Below are positions 23,421 to 35,154 of a stretch of DNA of 64,000 nt, one piece after another. Source of the stretch: Ephydatia muelleri (Eukaryota > Porifera > Demospongiae > Spongillida > Spongillidae); assembly GCA_013339895.1 (NCBI GenBank), contig JABACO010000003.1, positions 11,763,349-11,827,348 of the forward strand, in the 5' to 3' direction. The translations under genes and the position numbers were made by a program. The notes under the pieces were generated by a model. It was not told the DNA's origin, made no database searches, and saw only the letters and a list, made by a program, of their open reading frames with translations. Numbering within the stretch: the stretch's first letter is position 1; the number at the start of each line of letters is the position of its first letter.

Positions 23421-25329
23421 CTACATTGAATACTTCAATACAACATGAGCCATATAATTAGCAACATATAAGCTTCTGGTTCTGGAATCCAGTGCAAGGC
23501 CCCAAGGGCTATTCAGGCCTCCCACTGTGTGGAATTTGTTTCCTTGAGGATCACAAATGGAGATACAGTTGCCCCCATATTCAGTGACAAAGATGTAACC
23601 TTCACTATCAATGGCTATTCTTCTGGGACTTTTTAGATCTCCATACTTCCTGATGTAGACACCTTCCTTGGTGAAGACCTTGATGGTGTTTGATCCAGAG
23701 GCTGCAACATGAATATTCCCCAGAGGGTCAAATGCAAGACCATGTGGTGATTGGAAACTACGGTCACCAGTGACATTACCATCTATGGTGAATATATCAC
23801 CTCCATTATGGTTGAATACATTAATCTTGTTGCTTGATGAATCAGATACAAAAATTCTATTGTACTCATCAACAAGTACTCCAGAAGCGTCCTTGGCTGA
23901 AAACTTATTGACGAAAGTCCCATCTAACGTCAGCCGTTTAATACACTGATTCGAACAGTCAGTAACATATAGCATATTTTCCTTCACTATAACGTTGTGT
24001 GGATTATAAAACTGATGATCACTATGCCCTCGACTACCTATGATTTTCTTCAGATGACCTGTTGTATCAAATACATAAATGCAGTCTTCATAAGCTCCTA
24101 CGTAGAGGTCTCCATTATCTTGGATGGCAACACAAAATGGACCACTGCGACACTTGATCACTTGTTGGACATTACCTAAGGTCTTGTAGTCATATGTGTG
24201 TAACACATTAAGGTCATGTGGGCTGTTCTGTACATGTTGACCATTCAATGTGATGAGGAGCTGATGAGGACCAGCAGTCTGGGGGATGAGGGTGGTGGTG
24301 TAGGTACCATCTCCACGGTCCTCCACCTCTCCATGCACAACTGCTCCAGTATTGGATCTCATCTCAGCCTTCATCTGCAGACCACCATGTGGGCACACTG
24401 TCCCCTTGGAGGTCTTGCTCTCTACCTTAACATGGAAATCTGTCTTCACCTTGGCTACTGATGTGGATGTCCATGTGCTTGAAGATGGAGTTGCTGATAA
24501 ATCTGAAATGCAGCCAAATTTGGATAATGGTATTATCAGGTCATCTGTTTGTACAAAAGCAGATATACCATTAGGTGTGATTGGAATAAGAGAAATGGGT
24601 TCTACTTTCTTGAGCACAGCACTAAGTTCAGTTGGTATAAGTCCTCCGAGAGCCACAATCTCATGGTCAGTGTGGGTCTGGAAGGAGTGTACAGCCATTT
24701 CAGTGAAGTAGCCAATCTCCTCAATAAACTTCTCAAACCTTTCCTTCTGGAGGGTCAGAGCAGTTGTCTTGGAGAGTGAAATAGATTCCAACTCTGACAA
24801 CAATGTCGTCTTCCTCAGTTCCAATGCTTGCTGGAGTGCTTCAAAGGCTTGATCAATGGCCTCGTGTGCCTTCATTTTGCTCAGCATCACGTGTTCTCTC
24901 ACTTTGTTATTTGCATCAATGGCTCCAGTCACCCTTGCCACAGTCTCCCTTGCATTTGCAAGTACCTTTTGGATTGAATCTCGATGCTTTTTTGCAATAG
25001 TAGACAGTTCAGTGATGTTGTGATCCTTGTGAGCAACAGGTACACCATCCCCACACACATGTATCAGACACTGGCATGTTTGACAATAAGAGTGTATCTT
25101 ATTTTCCTCATGGTTAGGCTGAGTGCAGTAATACTCTCTTGGCTTCATAATGGCCAGCAGATGTTTGGCTCCCTCCTGGTCCAGTCCAACGATATCGTGT
25201 TTGGATAGCTGACGTCCACTTCTATGGTGGTCCTCACAGGGCTTGCATAGGAGCTGACGACACGTACAACAGAACACCACTGCAGGACCATTGCGTCCAT
25301 CAATACAGTGGTCACAACACACAACCACA
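23421..25329 (-). CDS. TRIM-like protein: two B-boxes, coiled coil, filamin, NHL propeller, copy 2
   Basis: A single 635-codon coding exon, intact. Residues 4-46 form a first B-box (CCDHC, CTC, CKPCEDHH) and 66-105 a second (YCTQPNH, CQTC, C, HKDH). Residues about 110-230 are helical and coiled-coil like; 293-376 form a filamin-type Ig domain ending AGPHQLLITLNGQHVQNSPH; 390-635 hold about six NHL blades (GNIHVAASGSNTIKVF is typical). TRIM-NHL proteins act as ubiquitin ligases or RNA-binding repressors, but no RING is encoded here. The exon begins at acceptor TTTTACAG|T and the first frame codon is GTG, so the true start, perhaps with a RING, lies in an upstream exon that I could not find. 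Copy 3 is very similar. Confidence 0.92.
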
Positions 25330-27853
25330 CTGTAAAAGAAAATAAAATAAAAGTAAGGTCATGATATTCATGACATAATTGTGTCTGATCTACAGACTTG
25401 GGAGAAGGACATAGGGAGGGGTAGGGCTCTGGAGGGGAGAAGATGACAACTTTACTGCTATGCTTCCATTAATTTCCTGTTCATTCGTATAGTCAGGGAC
25501 TACTCACAGTAGATTAAAAAACTGAGTTAAAGGTCTGTGCTGTAAACATGATGATGGCAGTTTACCACCAGAGACGTTTTCCTGCATCAATAATAGGAAC
25601 AACTCTGTAAACTAAGGTCATTCTGTATAACTAATAGTATTGTATTGGCAGCTATCAAGTGGATTGAGCAGCCTGGGATAAAATACACGTAAGCTGTCAA
25701 AGTAACAATGGTCTCCCCAATGACTGGTTTCCCCTGGCCATCAGTTGCAAATGCTGTAAAACGATCCTGTAAGGCATTCATAAAGCGTCAATTGTGGCAA
25801 CGATATAACGAATCATAGATCTGGAACCATGGATACTATAGAGCTCTCATGGATTGGAAACGATCACGTAAGCCATTCAGCTGTGTACATATGTTTGCAA
25901 GGTGTCCATGGAGCTGTTAACTGGGCATTTCATATGTTTGCAAGGTGTCCATGGAGCTGTTAACTGGGCATTTGCCTCTCGTCCCAGTAAGTTGCAGACA
26001 AGGACGGACAAAGATCCTTTTATCACGTTCATCTCCTGTAAGCTCTCTAAAGAACCTGAACCACATAGAAATATGAGGCACTTATAGAAGGAGAAACAGT
26101 TTGAGAGTTCTGCCCATTCTTACTGTCTTGTAATGGGTTTTAGAGCGCTCTTGAGAAAGGGTAAATCTCCTTGATGAGCGCAGTGGATATATTCGTTATT
26201 GGCACGTCATTGGAGATAGGAGGTGATATCCAGGGAAGTTATCCTGGCCCAGTAGTGGTAAGCATTTCCTTGTGAAATCAGGGTGGATTTGCTCTCGTGA
26301 AATACCAGTTGTGCTGTTTTGTGTAGCTTCATGTGCAAGGATTTATTGAGGGATCGTCAGACCGTGGCATAGCACTTGTTTCATATTTATACAAAGAACA
26401 ATTGCCTAGATACACTTTATGTTAGTTTAACTACAATTGGATGTAAATCATTTTATCGACAGGAGGAGGTGATGAAGCAACCAAAAACTATGTCGGAAGT
26501 TTGGTTACATCGTAAAAATGTTGAATTATTGTCAATCTCAATTACCAAGGGAGTTTGCAAAAGCTTGATTTTACAATAAAAATGATGCAGAAGACCTTGA
26601 ACAACATCTTTTCAAACTTCTTAAGAACTCGGATTTTTAAAAAGTTATGTGTCTTGTGACACAAAATGACAATTGGTTTGAAACATACAAATAGACACCA
26701 TCAATTCCTGAAAATAGGCAATGCTGCTAAATTTCAATATAATGCTCTGAAAGCTAAAGTATCATGTCTTATCAAAGCTGCAACAAAAAGAATACATGTG
26801 TAGATACATGACTTCTGCACCTGAATTTCAATTTTGAAGCTTAAGAGATGTAGGAATGTCGTTGTAGTTATTAGGCTCTAATTCATAAACATCTAATATC
26901 CATCACAAATAAAATTCTATCTCCAGTATCTAACACGTTTTGGACAAAGTAAAACATCTTAATTACAGACAATTATTGGATGTATATGAGTGGGTTGGAA
27001 TAGTATCATACCATTAAATGCCACAGTTGCAGTACAAAACTCTCTTATTAACTGAGATGGACAATATTATACATGTACATGCATTCCTCTACGTCTAGAG
27101 GCTACAACATGATAAAACATCCCTTCCCATGGCTGATGGCCTTATTACGTTCAAGCTTTAAGGTGACAAGGAGCTTTATAGAGTGGGCAACCAGGACCCA
27201 CGGATCATACGTGTTAATGATGCCCGTTTCCAATCCATCATCAGCTTTAGAATCCATGCCGGAACCAGTATTATGTATTATGTGTATGTTTGGTGCAGGA
27301 TGGAAAAACTCTGATGTCCAATACATTAACATTAACACTCAATTACTACACCAGCTACACCCTCCCGTGTGCGAGAATGGGTGATTAACTAAATCCTTCT
27401 CAGTGACCGGAGTAACATTTCAACAATAACCAGGGTGGTGGTGTGGTCATGGGGTTGGTAACCCCTTCCATGCCAATCACTGCTTTACGACGTAGGATTG
27501 ATGCCCAATGCAATGGTGTAGGTGCGAGGCCCCTGAACAAATGAAATTGCCATTTATACTGTACTGTGTCTCTGTTAAATGAACAAACATGGCTGTATGA
27601 AGGATTAATGTCAATGAAAGAAAACAAGCACTAGTAATAAATCTCAATAAATTATATCCTTTTTTCTCAAATATCTCTTATTCGTTTCGACAAATAATGA
27701 ATACTGGCAAAGCGGTAACAATTAATTAACTCACAGCTACATGGCTATCAGGCATACAGTGAGCACAATCATTATTACTTTTCACTCTGGTAGGAAACTG
27801 CTTTCATTTATGGCCCAAATGCAATTGCACTGCTTCAACACACAATGCTTGCA
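25330..27853. other. Conserved upstream flank of TRIM copy 2, no gene confirmed
   Basis: The ends align with 6335-8061 and 57229-58940, but about 25790-27400 looks specific to this block. A minus-strand frame (FATDGQGKPVIGETIVTLTA) at 25587-25781 stays open in all three blocks. A frame at 27102-27338 is not supported by splice signals or a paralogue. Confidence 0.4.
25888..25973. repeat. 43-bp tandem duplication
   Basis: CATATGTTTGCAAGGTGTCC, continuing ATGGAGCTGTTAACTGGGCA, occurs twice head to tail with no visible differences. It looks like a recent local duplication. Confidence 0.9.
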
Positions 27854-28117
27854 TCATGATTTTAACGATCCAGGCGCTAAATCCGTCTCTAACTTCATAA
27901 TGAGATAGCTATTGGTGCACTGGAACCCTGGGTTTGGGGGGAGGGCATTGGCATACCCTGCCAGGTGTCCGTGACCCTCATGATGCCCTTCATGAAAGTA
28001 GCCATGAGACAGGCCCATCTGATACACTATTGGTACATAGCCAAAAACATTACAGGATGCCAGCGTGTAAGGATGGCTGGTGTTGTGCTGGAACAAGGCA
28101 CCAAAGAAGGATAGCGT
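27854..28117 (-). CDS. Conserved His-rich terminal exon, unknown function, copy 2
   Basis: Same 87-residue frame as the copies at 8062 and 58941, opening right after CATTAG|ACGCTATCC and ending APGSLKS-stop. The central YFHEGHHEGHGHLAGYAN is kept. Compared with copy 1 it reads HGYF and AGYAN, as in copy 3. The family is not recognised. Keeping the frame in three paralogous blocks is the main argument that it codes. Confidence 0.45.
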   Translation of the reverse strand, partial: TLSFFGALFQHNTSHPYTLASCNVFGYVPIVYQMGLSHGYFHEGHHEGHGHLAGYANALPPNPGFQCTNSYLIMKLETDLAPGSLKS

Positions 28118-29300
28118 CTAATGAAAACTGGGGGCCTCAGTTACAAGACTAGATCAAATGCTATTGAACAAGATTACACCGCTGGGTTACGATCCTAAGG
28201 CATTTGATACTGATGCACAGCGTTCGTAGCTGGTGGTGTCACAGCACTGCTATAAGGGCAGCATAAGGAGGTAGGCCTTCAAAGCTTCGACCCAAATTGA
28301 CAAGGACATGTAAAATGTGGTAAAACAACCAAACGTCGCTAGAATGCTAAAACGACATAACCCATAAAGCTTTGTTTTCTGTACCCCTCGGTGTACAAAT
28401 GTGCTCCGCGTTGTGTGCCCAGGACAGTAGACATTAGCAGCGGATATGCAGACAAATACATCTAGGCGCTCAGATTTTCCCTTCATCATAGCGGGTAGGC
28501 AGTTTCATAGGCCTATGTCACAATCAGATTCGAACCATCCTCTGTTTCCTGATATGCTTTTATAGTCGGACACTTCTTCCTTGCATGTCTGTATATGCTG
28601 GTGTGCTGCACAGACTATTCAAGGGCATGGTCACTGGTAATCTGAATTAGCCAAAGATGGCTACATAAAAGATTCAATAGATAGACATTTAGAGAGTCTA
28701 AAATATAGCAGCAAAACCAACGTTGTTTGTGTCCCTATGTGGTTATATGTATGTGGTTTGTGTGTATGTGCATGTGTGTGTGTGGATGTGTGTGTGTGTG
28801 TGAGTGGCAGTGTGCACAATGAACATTTGGTGTGACAGGGAGGCGGGGTGTATGATTAGCTATACAGCCGAGCATTGGCAGTGGATGACTGAGTCATGTT
28901 TCAACCACACGATATGCCAATTGACTTTTAGATAGACTGTCTCCTATGAACAAACAGCTCTCTGCCTAACAGCGAAAGGAAAGGTCGCCCAAGACCTTGT
29001 AATGGAACACGGACAGCACGTAGGACTGCTGTGCGTTGCAAGGTGCGCCCCAAACCAGCTCTATACCGCAAACTTCTGCTGCGTTCAATGCTCCAATGAA
29101 ATGGGTGGCCGCATATTTGGTGTCCGTGGGCCTTAATGCAGCAATGTTCATCAGAGGCAAATGTGGAATACTTAACTGTGCACAAAGAACGTTCACCAAG
29201 TACCTCTACAATTTAGAAATTAGAATTTATAGAAACATCATAAAGTGCTTCGACTTTCTGATACATCGTATGTATAGTACGTTAGACTCACACGGACACC
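28118..29300. other. Conserved non-coding block part; GT-rich stretch
   Basis: Homologous to 8326-9010 and 59205-59890, except that about 28430-28890 is extra sequence here. That extra sequence includes a degenerate GT-rich stretch (28744-28805). Confidence 0.5.
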
Positions 29301-29301
29301 T

Positions 29302-29477
29302 AAAGGCCGGCATACACGGGGCGACTTCCTGCCGATATGTCGCATGCAACTCAAATGAATATGGACAAATGTTCCGCAAACCATCAGTACACTAAACAAT
29401 GACGGAACTTTTATCCATATTCATTCGAGTTGCATGCGACAAGTCGGCAGGAAGTCGCCCCGTGTATGCCGACCTTT
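29302..29477. mobile_element. 176-bp foldback MITE (AAAGGCCGGCATACACGGGG ends)
   Basis: The two arms are long inverted repeats: GGCATACACGGGGCGACTTC at the left, with its complement at the right, and GTCGCATGCAACTC inside. The homologous sites at about 9007 and 59886 read CACCTAACACGATATC without the element. The target duplication is short and unclear (TA or TAA/TTA). Confidence 0.85.
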
Positions 29478-29880
29478 ACACGATATCTAGCATTCTAGCC
29501 ACGCAACACGGTCATTCGCCATACGCACGTTGTGCATGGAAGCGTGTATAAATATGGTGGAAGTCATTCATAACGTACCTAGCTGTATCTGTCTTCACTG
29601 CAGCTGACTCCATTGATTGCTGATGCGGTTGTTTATTACCGAAATGCTGTTTATTAGAATCAAGCTATAGATTATTTAGACAGAGAAACGGGTCACGTGA
29701 GCTATACTAAAAGGCTATGTATGAGCCGTCAATATTATAATGGATAGCACCTTTTGAGTTTGGCGGGAAAATGTCTTATAGCTGGTTTTGGTGAAATCCG
29801 TATCATGTAGAGTCTCGAATGTTATCCACCCAATTATGAAAGCTAAGGTTTGTCTAGAAAGCTCTAGTGAACGAATCTTC

Positions 29881-29984
29881 TAGTCTCGTACCCAGACCCA
29901 AACGTACGTCGCTTACAGTATAATATAGCGTACGTGATGTTATATAATCATCGTTACGTATATTTGGGTCTGGGTACGAGACTA
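29881..29984. mobile_element. 104-bp MITE of the TAGTCTCG family, 9-bp target duplication
   Basis: Perfect TAGTCTCGTACCCAGACCC ends, flanked on both sides by CGAATCTTC (29872-29880 and 29985-29993). The core differs from that of the 10449 copy. This second clean 9-bp duplication fixes the ends of the family. Confidence 0.93.
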
Positions 29985-30172
29985 CGAATCTTCGGTAATA
30001 AACTGAGAAATGAATGCTTTCTGGGCGGGCAAAAACTGTTCTGTACGTTTTTTGACCTTGATTTTTTGTAAATAAGCTCTTCTTAGCAATCTGAATAGAA
30101 CTGGATAGGTTTTGCCCTTTCCTTAGCTTTGAAAACATAAAGTGGCACGAAACAGCGTTTTAGACATACAGT

Positions 30173-31320
30173 CAGTTCTGGGCGTATAACTACTTTTGTA
30201 AATAGTGTTAACGCGGTTTGAAGGTTTCATCCTCCAGTGCACTCATTTTGTGATAGAACTGGGCTATGGACTAAGCCAGGGAGTGTTGGTATGAAGTTAT
30301 AAAACGTTCGCTTTACGGCGACTATCGCGTCAATCATTGGGGACACGGCACGAATAGACTAGGCCGTACTGGCAGTTCTGGGTGTATAGCTACTTTTGTA
30401 TATAGTATTAGCGGGGTTTGAAGGTTTTATCCTCTAGTTCATTCATTTTGCGATAGAACTGGACTATGGGCTATGCCAGGGAGTGTTGGTATGAGGTTAT
30501 AAAGAGTTGGCTTTAGGGAGCGTTCACAAATGATGTCACGCTGACCATATGTATGTATGGTCCCCCCAAACGTGACTGGATTGGACATGGTATATAGGGT
30601 ATGTATGTATGGTAACAACAGCGTGATTTGTTAATTTATTTTTAAAAGTGAATATTTATTTTTTATGATTGATGCTACCTCGGTACGGTAATGATGGCGG
30701 CGCCAGTAGGTAACAAGAGGGAATTGTACTTCCGCGTGCGCAAAGCTTGAATAAATACAAAAACACTACACTACTGATACTAGTACAACAGTACAATAGC
30801 TGATTGATTGAAACCAGCCTGCTGTGGAAAAGAGACGTGAAGGGGGGGGGGGGGGGGGGGGGGGGTATGGTGTAATGAAACGTGACATCATTTACAGCTG
30901 GGGTATGGGGGTATGGCTCTTACGTTTGTGACAAATGTGGACAACATATGTATGCATGGTCCAATATTCACCAAAAAAGCGTGACATCATTTATGGACGC
31001 TCCCTTACATCGACTCTCGCGTCAATCATTAGGGATACGGCACGAATAGAATACTGTCAGTTCTGGGTGTATAGCGTCTTTTAAAAATAGTATTAACGGG
31101 GATTGAAGGTTTCATCTTCTAGTGCACTCATTGTGCGACAGAACTGGGCTATGTACTAAGCCAGGGAGTGTTGGTATGAGGTTATAAAAAGTTGGCTTTA
31201 CATCGAATATCGCGTCAATCATTTGGGACACGGCAAGACTGCTGTCATTTCTGGGCTGTGGCTACTTTGGTAAATAGTATTAACGGGGTTTGAGGGTTTC
31301 ATCCTTTACTGCTACTCATT
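30173..31320. repeat. ~200-bp tandem repeat, about 3.4 units, interrupted
   Basis: Units begin GTTCTGGGTGTATAGCTACT and contain AAGCCAGGGAGTGTTGGTAT and ATCGCGTCAATCATT. They start near 30173, 30372, 31058 and 31248. The second unit carries a 489-bp MITE and the fourth is cut at 31320 by the outer transposon. No coding frame is conserved. Confidence 0.85.
30516..31004. mobile_element. 489-bp PIF/Harbinger-like MITE, TTA target duplication
   Basis: Ends GGGAGCGTTCACAAATGATG and AATGATGTCACGCT are repeated in inverse at the right end (GACATCATTTATGGACGCTC). The flanks are TTA (30513-30515 and 31005-31007); the uninterrupted unit at 31194 reads GGCTTTACATCG. A TTA duplication and G-rich ends fit PIF/Harbinger. 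It carries a 25-base G run (30841-30865) and no transposase. Confidence 0.85.
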
Positions 31321-31519
31321 ATCATGGGCGTACGCAGGGGGGGGTCGATGGCTTCGAACGACCCCCCCCCCCACTCCCCTATGCGAGGTCACCTTCACCA
31401 TTGGAATTTTTTTTTTCATATCGCGTACTAGTATTTTACATACATGTCAGTGGCGTATCCGGGGGGGGGGGGGGAATGTATCGGACCTGAAGCCCCCCTC
31501 CCATATATCGGACCACAGG

Positions 31520-31795
31520 GAAATTTCGCGTCAAATCATGTTATGATTTTTCACACGATTTTAGCATTTGAAATCGTCTGTGAAATCAGAATATGATCTT
31601 TCAGAGAAAAATCAATTGTGAAATCATTATAAAATCATTCCCAAATAACTCAGAGATTTTTGTAGTGATTTTATACAGAAATGTACTGTAGAATCATTTC
31701 AAAATCACAAAAAATCGTTCAATGATTATCTTGATGATTTTTAAAGGAAATCATATACCAAATCACACAGAAATAATTATTTGTAATCATGAATG
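31520..31795. repeat. Left subterminal ATGATTT/AAATCAT cluster
   Basis: About fifteen copies of AAATCAT-like words in both orientations, mirrored at 35965-36180. Such clusters often bind transposase, but that role is inferred. Confidence 0.75.
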
Positions 31796-31904
31796 CATTT
31801 CTTTTAGAAATGAAAAGAGTACACCTGCCGCGCACAGCTTAGATTCATGTCAACTTTCCAAGTTTCAGGATAATATTTTAAGTTATAACTGTATATTTTG
31901 CCTG

Positions 31905-32350
31905 ATTTGGAGTGTTCGGCACCCATGCCGAAGACTCCTGCGTAATACGAATTGTACTTGGAGTGTTCGACATCCTACGAATTTCATGAAAGTATCACTA
32001 TCCTGTATTGTCAAATACTTTATTGTATTGCATGCTAACTGTTCTATTCCAAACTAGCATAGAGATATGACTTCGGATAGCGTGTCTCCTTCATGATCGG
32101 TTGCCCCTTTTGTACCTCGAAACACTTGCGCACTGTTTGACGCGCCATTTTGATAGAAAATTAGACATAGGTAAACAAAAAAAATTATAATCCACGAATA
32201 ATACCTTTTCGTAGAACATACAATTAGCTCGTTGCGAACACACTCATTGAAGAATATTTTCCAGCTTGTGTTGGAATTGTTGCGCTTCGGTTAAGCCGTT
32301 GCACCTCGTTTGAATCTTAGATTGCCGAATACTCCCCCTGCCGAACTTAC
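31905..32350. repeat. Left TGCCGAACACT motif cluster
   Basis: AGTGTTCGGCA and variants (ATGCCGAAGACT, GTGTTCGACA, TTGCCGAATACT, CTGCCGAACTTA) recur. The matching cluster lies at 35155-35410. They sit inside the AT-rich subterminal repeats and may be regulatory or transposase sites. Confidence 0.65.
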
Positions 32351-32414
32351 CTGAGACTACCCTATATTCACGTCCATTCACGCTGGTCTATCTGTTTCGT
32401 TTTCTCTTTGGTAG

Positions 32415-33210
32415 ATGATATTACAAGACGCATTTTCGCAGCAACCACGTTTGAAAGAACTGATGACAACGACTCCATGGAGTAAGCTTGACTCTCAATC
32501 AAAAGAACAGCTTGCTACATCTGTGGAAGCTGCGCTGAGGTACAATAAGTGCAAGATTCCTACAAACAAGCGTATCCTGCAACGGATTAAGGTACGTATA
32601 TGCTAGCTATACTGTATGCATTTTGTAACTGGATTCACTGATCGATTGTTGCAAAGGCCTACTATGCTATGCGTCGAATGTCTGAACTGGCAAAAGCTGA
32701 TCCTGTTAAGCTACATGAGCGGAAACTGTGCATGAAGAGGAGTAGACTTACTTATGTAAGTAAATAGAAATAGAAATCATAACCTGTATGCATAGAAAAA
32801 TGTGAAGGTTGACAAATTTAGGTGGCTCGAGACAAAGCTGTAAAAGAAGCCATTTCCAAAGGAACAGTACAATCTGGAGATATGGAGAGCATAACAAAAA
32901 TACGAGACTCTGTTAAGCCAATACCACTGGAAAATCTAACAATAGAGGTTGCTGATCATGAAGATGGTGCCAGCAAGGTGCGATGACTTGAGAGTATTTC
33001 TAAGGCTCGAGAGGCAAGATGGATAAAACATAATGTGTGCACACACAACTCAGATGCAACTGATCAGGATGTTGAAGAAACATGTAGTACTGCAAGCAGA
33101 GATCAGTATCCCCCTTAATCCCAAGTACAAGAAAGTGCATCTGCTGGCAGTGAAGATGATCTCACTTCAGGATCAGATGAACTGTATCTAACGGTGGAAA
33201 GCAGTGTTCG
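32415..33210 (+). pseudogene. Transposon protein, N-terminal exons, with stops
   Basis: Three exons join in phase: 32415-32591 (SQQPRLKELMTTTPWSKLDS, ends AAG|GTACGT), 32657-32755 (AYYAMRRMSELAKADPVKLH, ends TAT|GTAAGT) and 32822 onward (VARDKAVKEAISKGTVQSGD). The ATG at 32415 directly follows a pyrimidine tract and TAG, so 32415 may be an acceptor rather than the start. Exon 3 then meets TGA where CGA is expected (near 32985) and TAA where CAA is expected (near 33116), unless it splices at AGCAAG|GTGCGA. It ends near a long G run at 33213. The domain is not recognised; it is probably the N-terminus of the PHD-bearing transposon protein downstream. Confidence 0.55.
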
Positions 33211-33805
33211 GATGGGGGGGGGGGGGGGGGGGGGGGAAGGGCGTGGGTCATTACAATATGAAGCCTAAACTGTTGTGCATATCACAGTAGATGATAAGAT
33301 GTTTTGAGTTTTATATGTACTTTTATTTTCTTAGAGGACAGCTCTGGAGTCTTCCTGAAGAGCACAGGCTTGGACTATGCATATAAAGTGAACTGTTTAT
33401 TGTTTTGTGTGATGGAGACCCATTGTATACGTGTCATTTCATTTTTTTATTACCCTGATAATTAGGGAGTAGCTAGATAGTACTGCATTGCATTTGCCAA
33501 TTCGGTTACTACTGCACTGTATTGACCAAACATGGTATGTAGTAAATTGTTCTTCACTGTTGAAAATTCAGGACTGACTGTAATGGATCTGTATGTGCTA
33601 CATAATAAACTATAAGTTGGCAAAAGAAAGGCCTGCATCTGATAATGTATTTATGCTGAGTAAGCATCAGCCTGCATAAACTTCCGAAAGACTGGTCTTT
33701 ACCCATTGGATCCAGAGCAGGTAGACTACAGCAAATGTGTTAAAGACCAGCAGGTTCGTGAGATATGATTGTGGTTTGCTTCATTAAGAACTGGTCGTCG
33801 TTTTC

Positions 33806-34915
33806 TTGAAGAAAGGATTGGACATGACAAGTTGCAGATGTTTGAATCACAATACGGTGGTGAATGGCTCGGAGATGTTGGTTGAAGACACCTCATTATT
33901 CTTGTTATGGTCAAAGCTTCAAGATGATATTAGATCTTCTGAGCATGATTTGTCAAGTGAAAATCTTCAAGAAGCAAGCCACCCAAGTGATGCCCTTCAA
34001 GAAGCAAGCCACCCAAGTGATGCCCTTCAAGACGCAAGCCACCCAAGTGATGCCCTTCAAGATGCAAGCCACCCAAGTGATGCCCTTCAAGAAGCAAGCC
34101 ACCCAAGTGATGCCCTTCAAGACGCAAGCCACCCAAGTGATGCCCTTCAAGATGCAAGCCACCCAAGTGATGCCCTTCAAGAAGCAAGCCACCCAAGTGA
34201 TACCATTCCAACTGAAGATCTTGCAGCTGAACTTCTTCATTCCAATGATTCATGTTCTCCATCTATTAGCAATAGCATGGCAGATAACATTGAATCATCA
34301 TATGAAACCTCTGCAGCAATTGATCCTCCTTGTGACTCATCCAATGTTACTTTGACATCTTTTGTCCCAGATGTGTCTGAACCACCAATCACATCTGGAC
34401 TTTCAAATGACAGCTGCCTTCTGCAGTCACACCAATTCTAACTAAACACCTGGTCGAAAGACTCGTTTCTCTTTCCAAGCCAGCCAATAAAATAGGGAAA
34501 AAGAGAAATCGACCTTTGTCCTGTGGTGTATATGCTCTTACTAGCAAGAGATGGAGAGAATTACGAGAAGCTGAAGAGCAAGAGAAGTTACTGAAAAAAA
34601 AGCAAGAAAGGAAAAGCAAAGAAGGAAAAAGGAGGTAAAGGAATGGTAGCAAGCAAGAAGAAAGGAGGAAAAGAGAGGGTGGAAAAGCAGAAAAATGACA
34701 GTGACTGGGAATGCATAGTGTGTATGTCAAGTTTTTATCAAGATGAGGAAAAGGGTAATGATTGCAAGTGGGTACAATGTGATAAGTGTAAAGAAGCTAC
34801 ACACATTGATTGCATACCAGAAATACATAGGATGCTTTTCCGATTTGACACAGACGAGGAAGATGAGTATTTGTGCCCTACCTGTTGGTTTATTGAAAGT
34901 GAAATAGATGCTTAA
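33806..34915 (+). pseudogene. Transposon protein C-terminus: LQ(E/D)ASHPSDA repeats, basic coil, PHD finger
   Basis: A Ser/Asp-rich frame has eight LQEASHPSDA-type decapeptides (33966-34205), then a shift near 34410 into VTPILTKHLVERLVSLSKPA, ALTSKRWRELREAEEQEKLL and a Lys-rich stretch. From 34643 a frame carries a PHD-like zinc finger: CIVC, WVQCDKCKEATHIDC, YLCPTCW (C4HC3 pattern), ending EIDA-stop at 34915. In pogo/Tigger-type transposases a basic region plus PHD finger often follows the DDE domain, and this tail looks like that. The DDE core itself is not visible, so assignment rests on architecture only. Frameshifts make it non-functional as a whole, although the PHD exon is intact. Confidence 0.6.
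33966..34205 (+). repeat. 30-bp coding tandem repeat, 8 units
   Basis: Each unit contains GCAAGCCACCCAAGTGATGC and encodes LQ(E/D)ASHPSDA. The variable codon runs E,E,D,D,E,D,D,E, so a 90-bp higher-order unit (E-D-D) was duplicated. Confidence 0.95.
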
Positions 34916-35154
34916 AACTAGTCGCACTTAATCTTTTCAAGCTGATCGCGCACATACACTGTACACATGCTGCTTATTTTTTGAATGCTTCTCTTGATTT
35001 TATTTCAAATTTGTGTGTGTATTTGTGTGTGTGTCTGTGTTTTTAATCATGACTTCAATCGTGCATGATAATTAGATTCGCGCTACAGCGTCAAATCATA
35101 AGATTTTGTACTATCTATATATCTGTTGCGTCGCGGTATGTGAATAAATTGCTA

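Noticed and set aside
27102-27338. Minus-strand frame with faint similarity to the end of a CCT chaperonin subunit
   Set aside because: The resemblance is only a few residues (ETGIINTY, IKL), with no splice sites and no paralogue in the other blocks.
33953-34262. Antisense repeat frames (HLGGL..., ITWVA...)
   Set aside because: Shadows of the 30-bp sense repeat, whose period is a multiple of three and so stays open in several frames.
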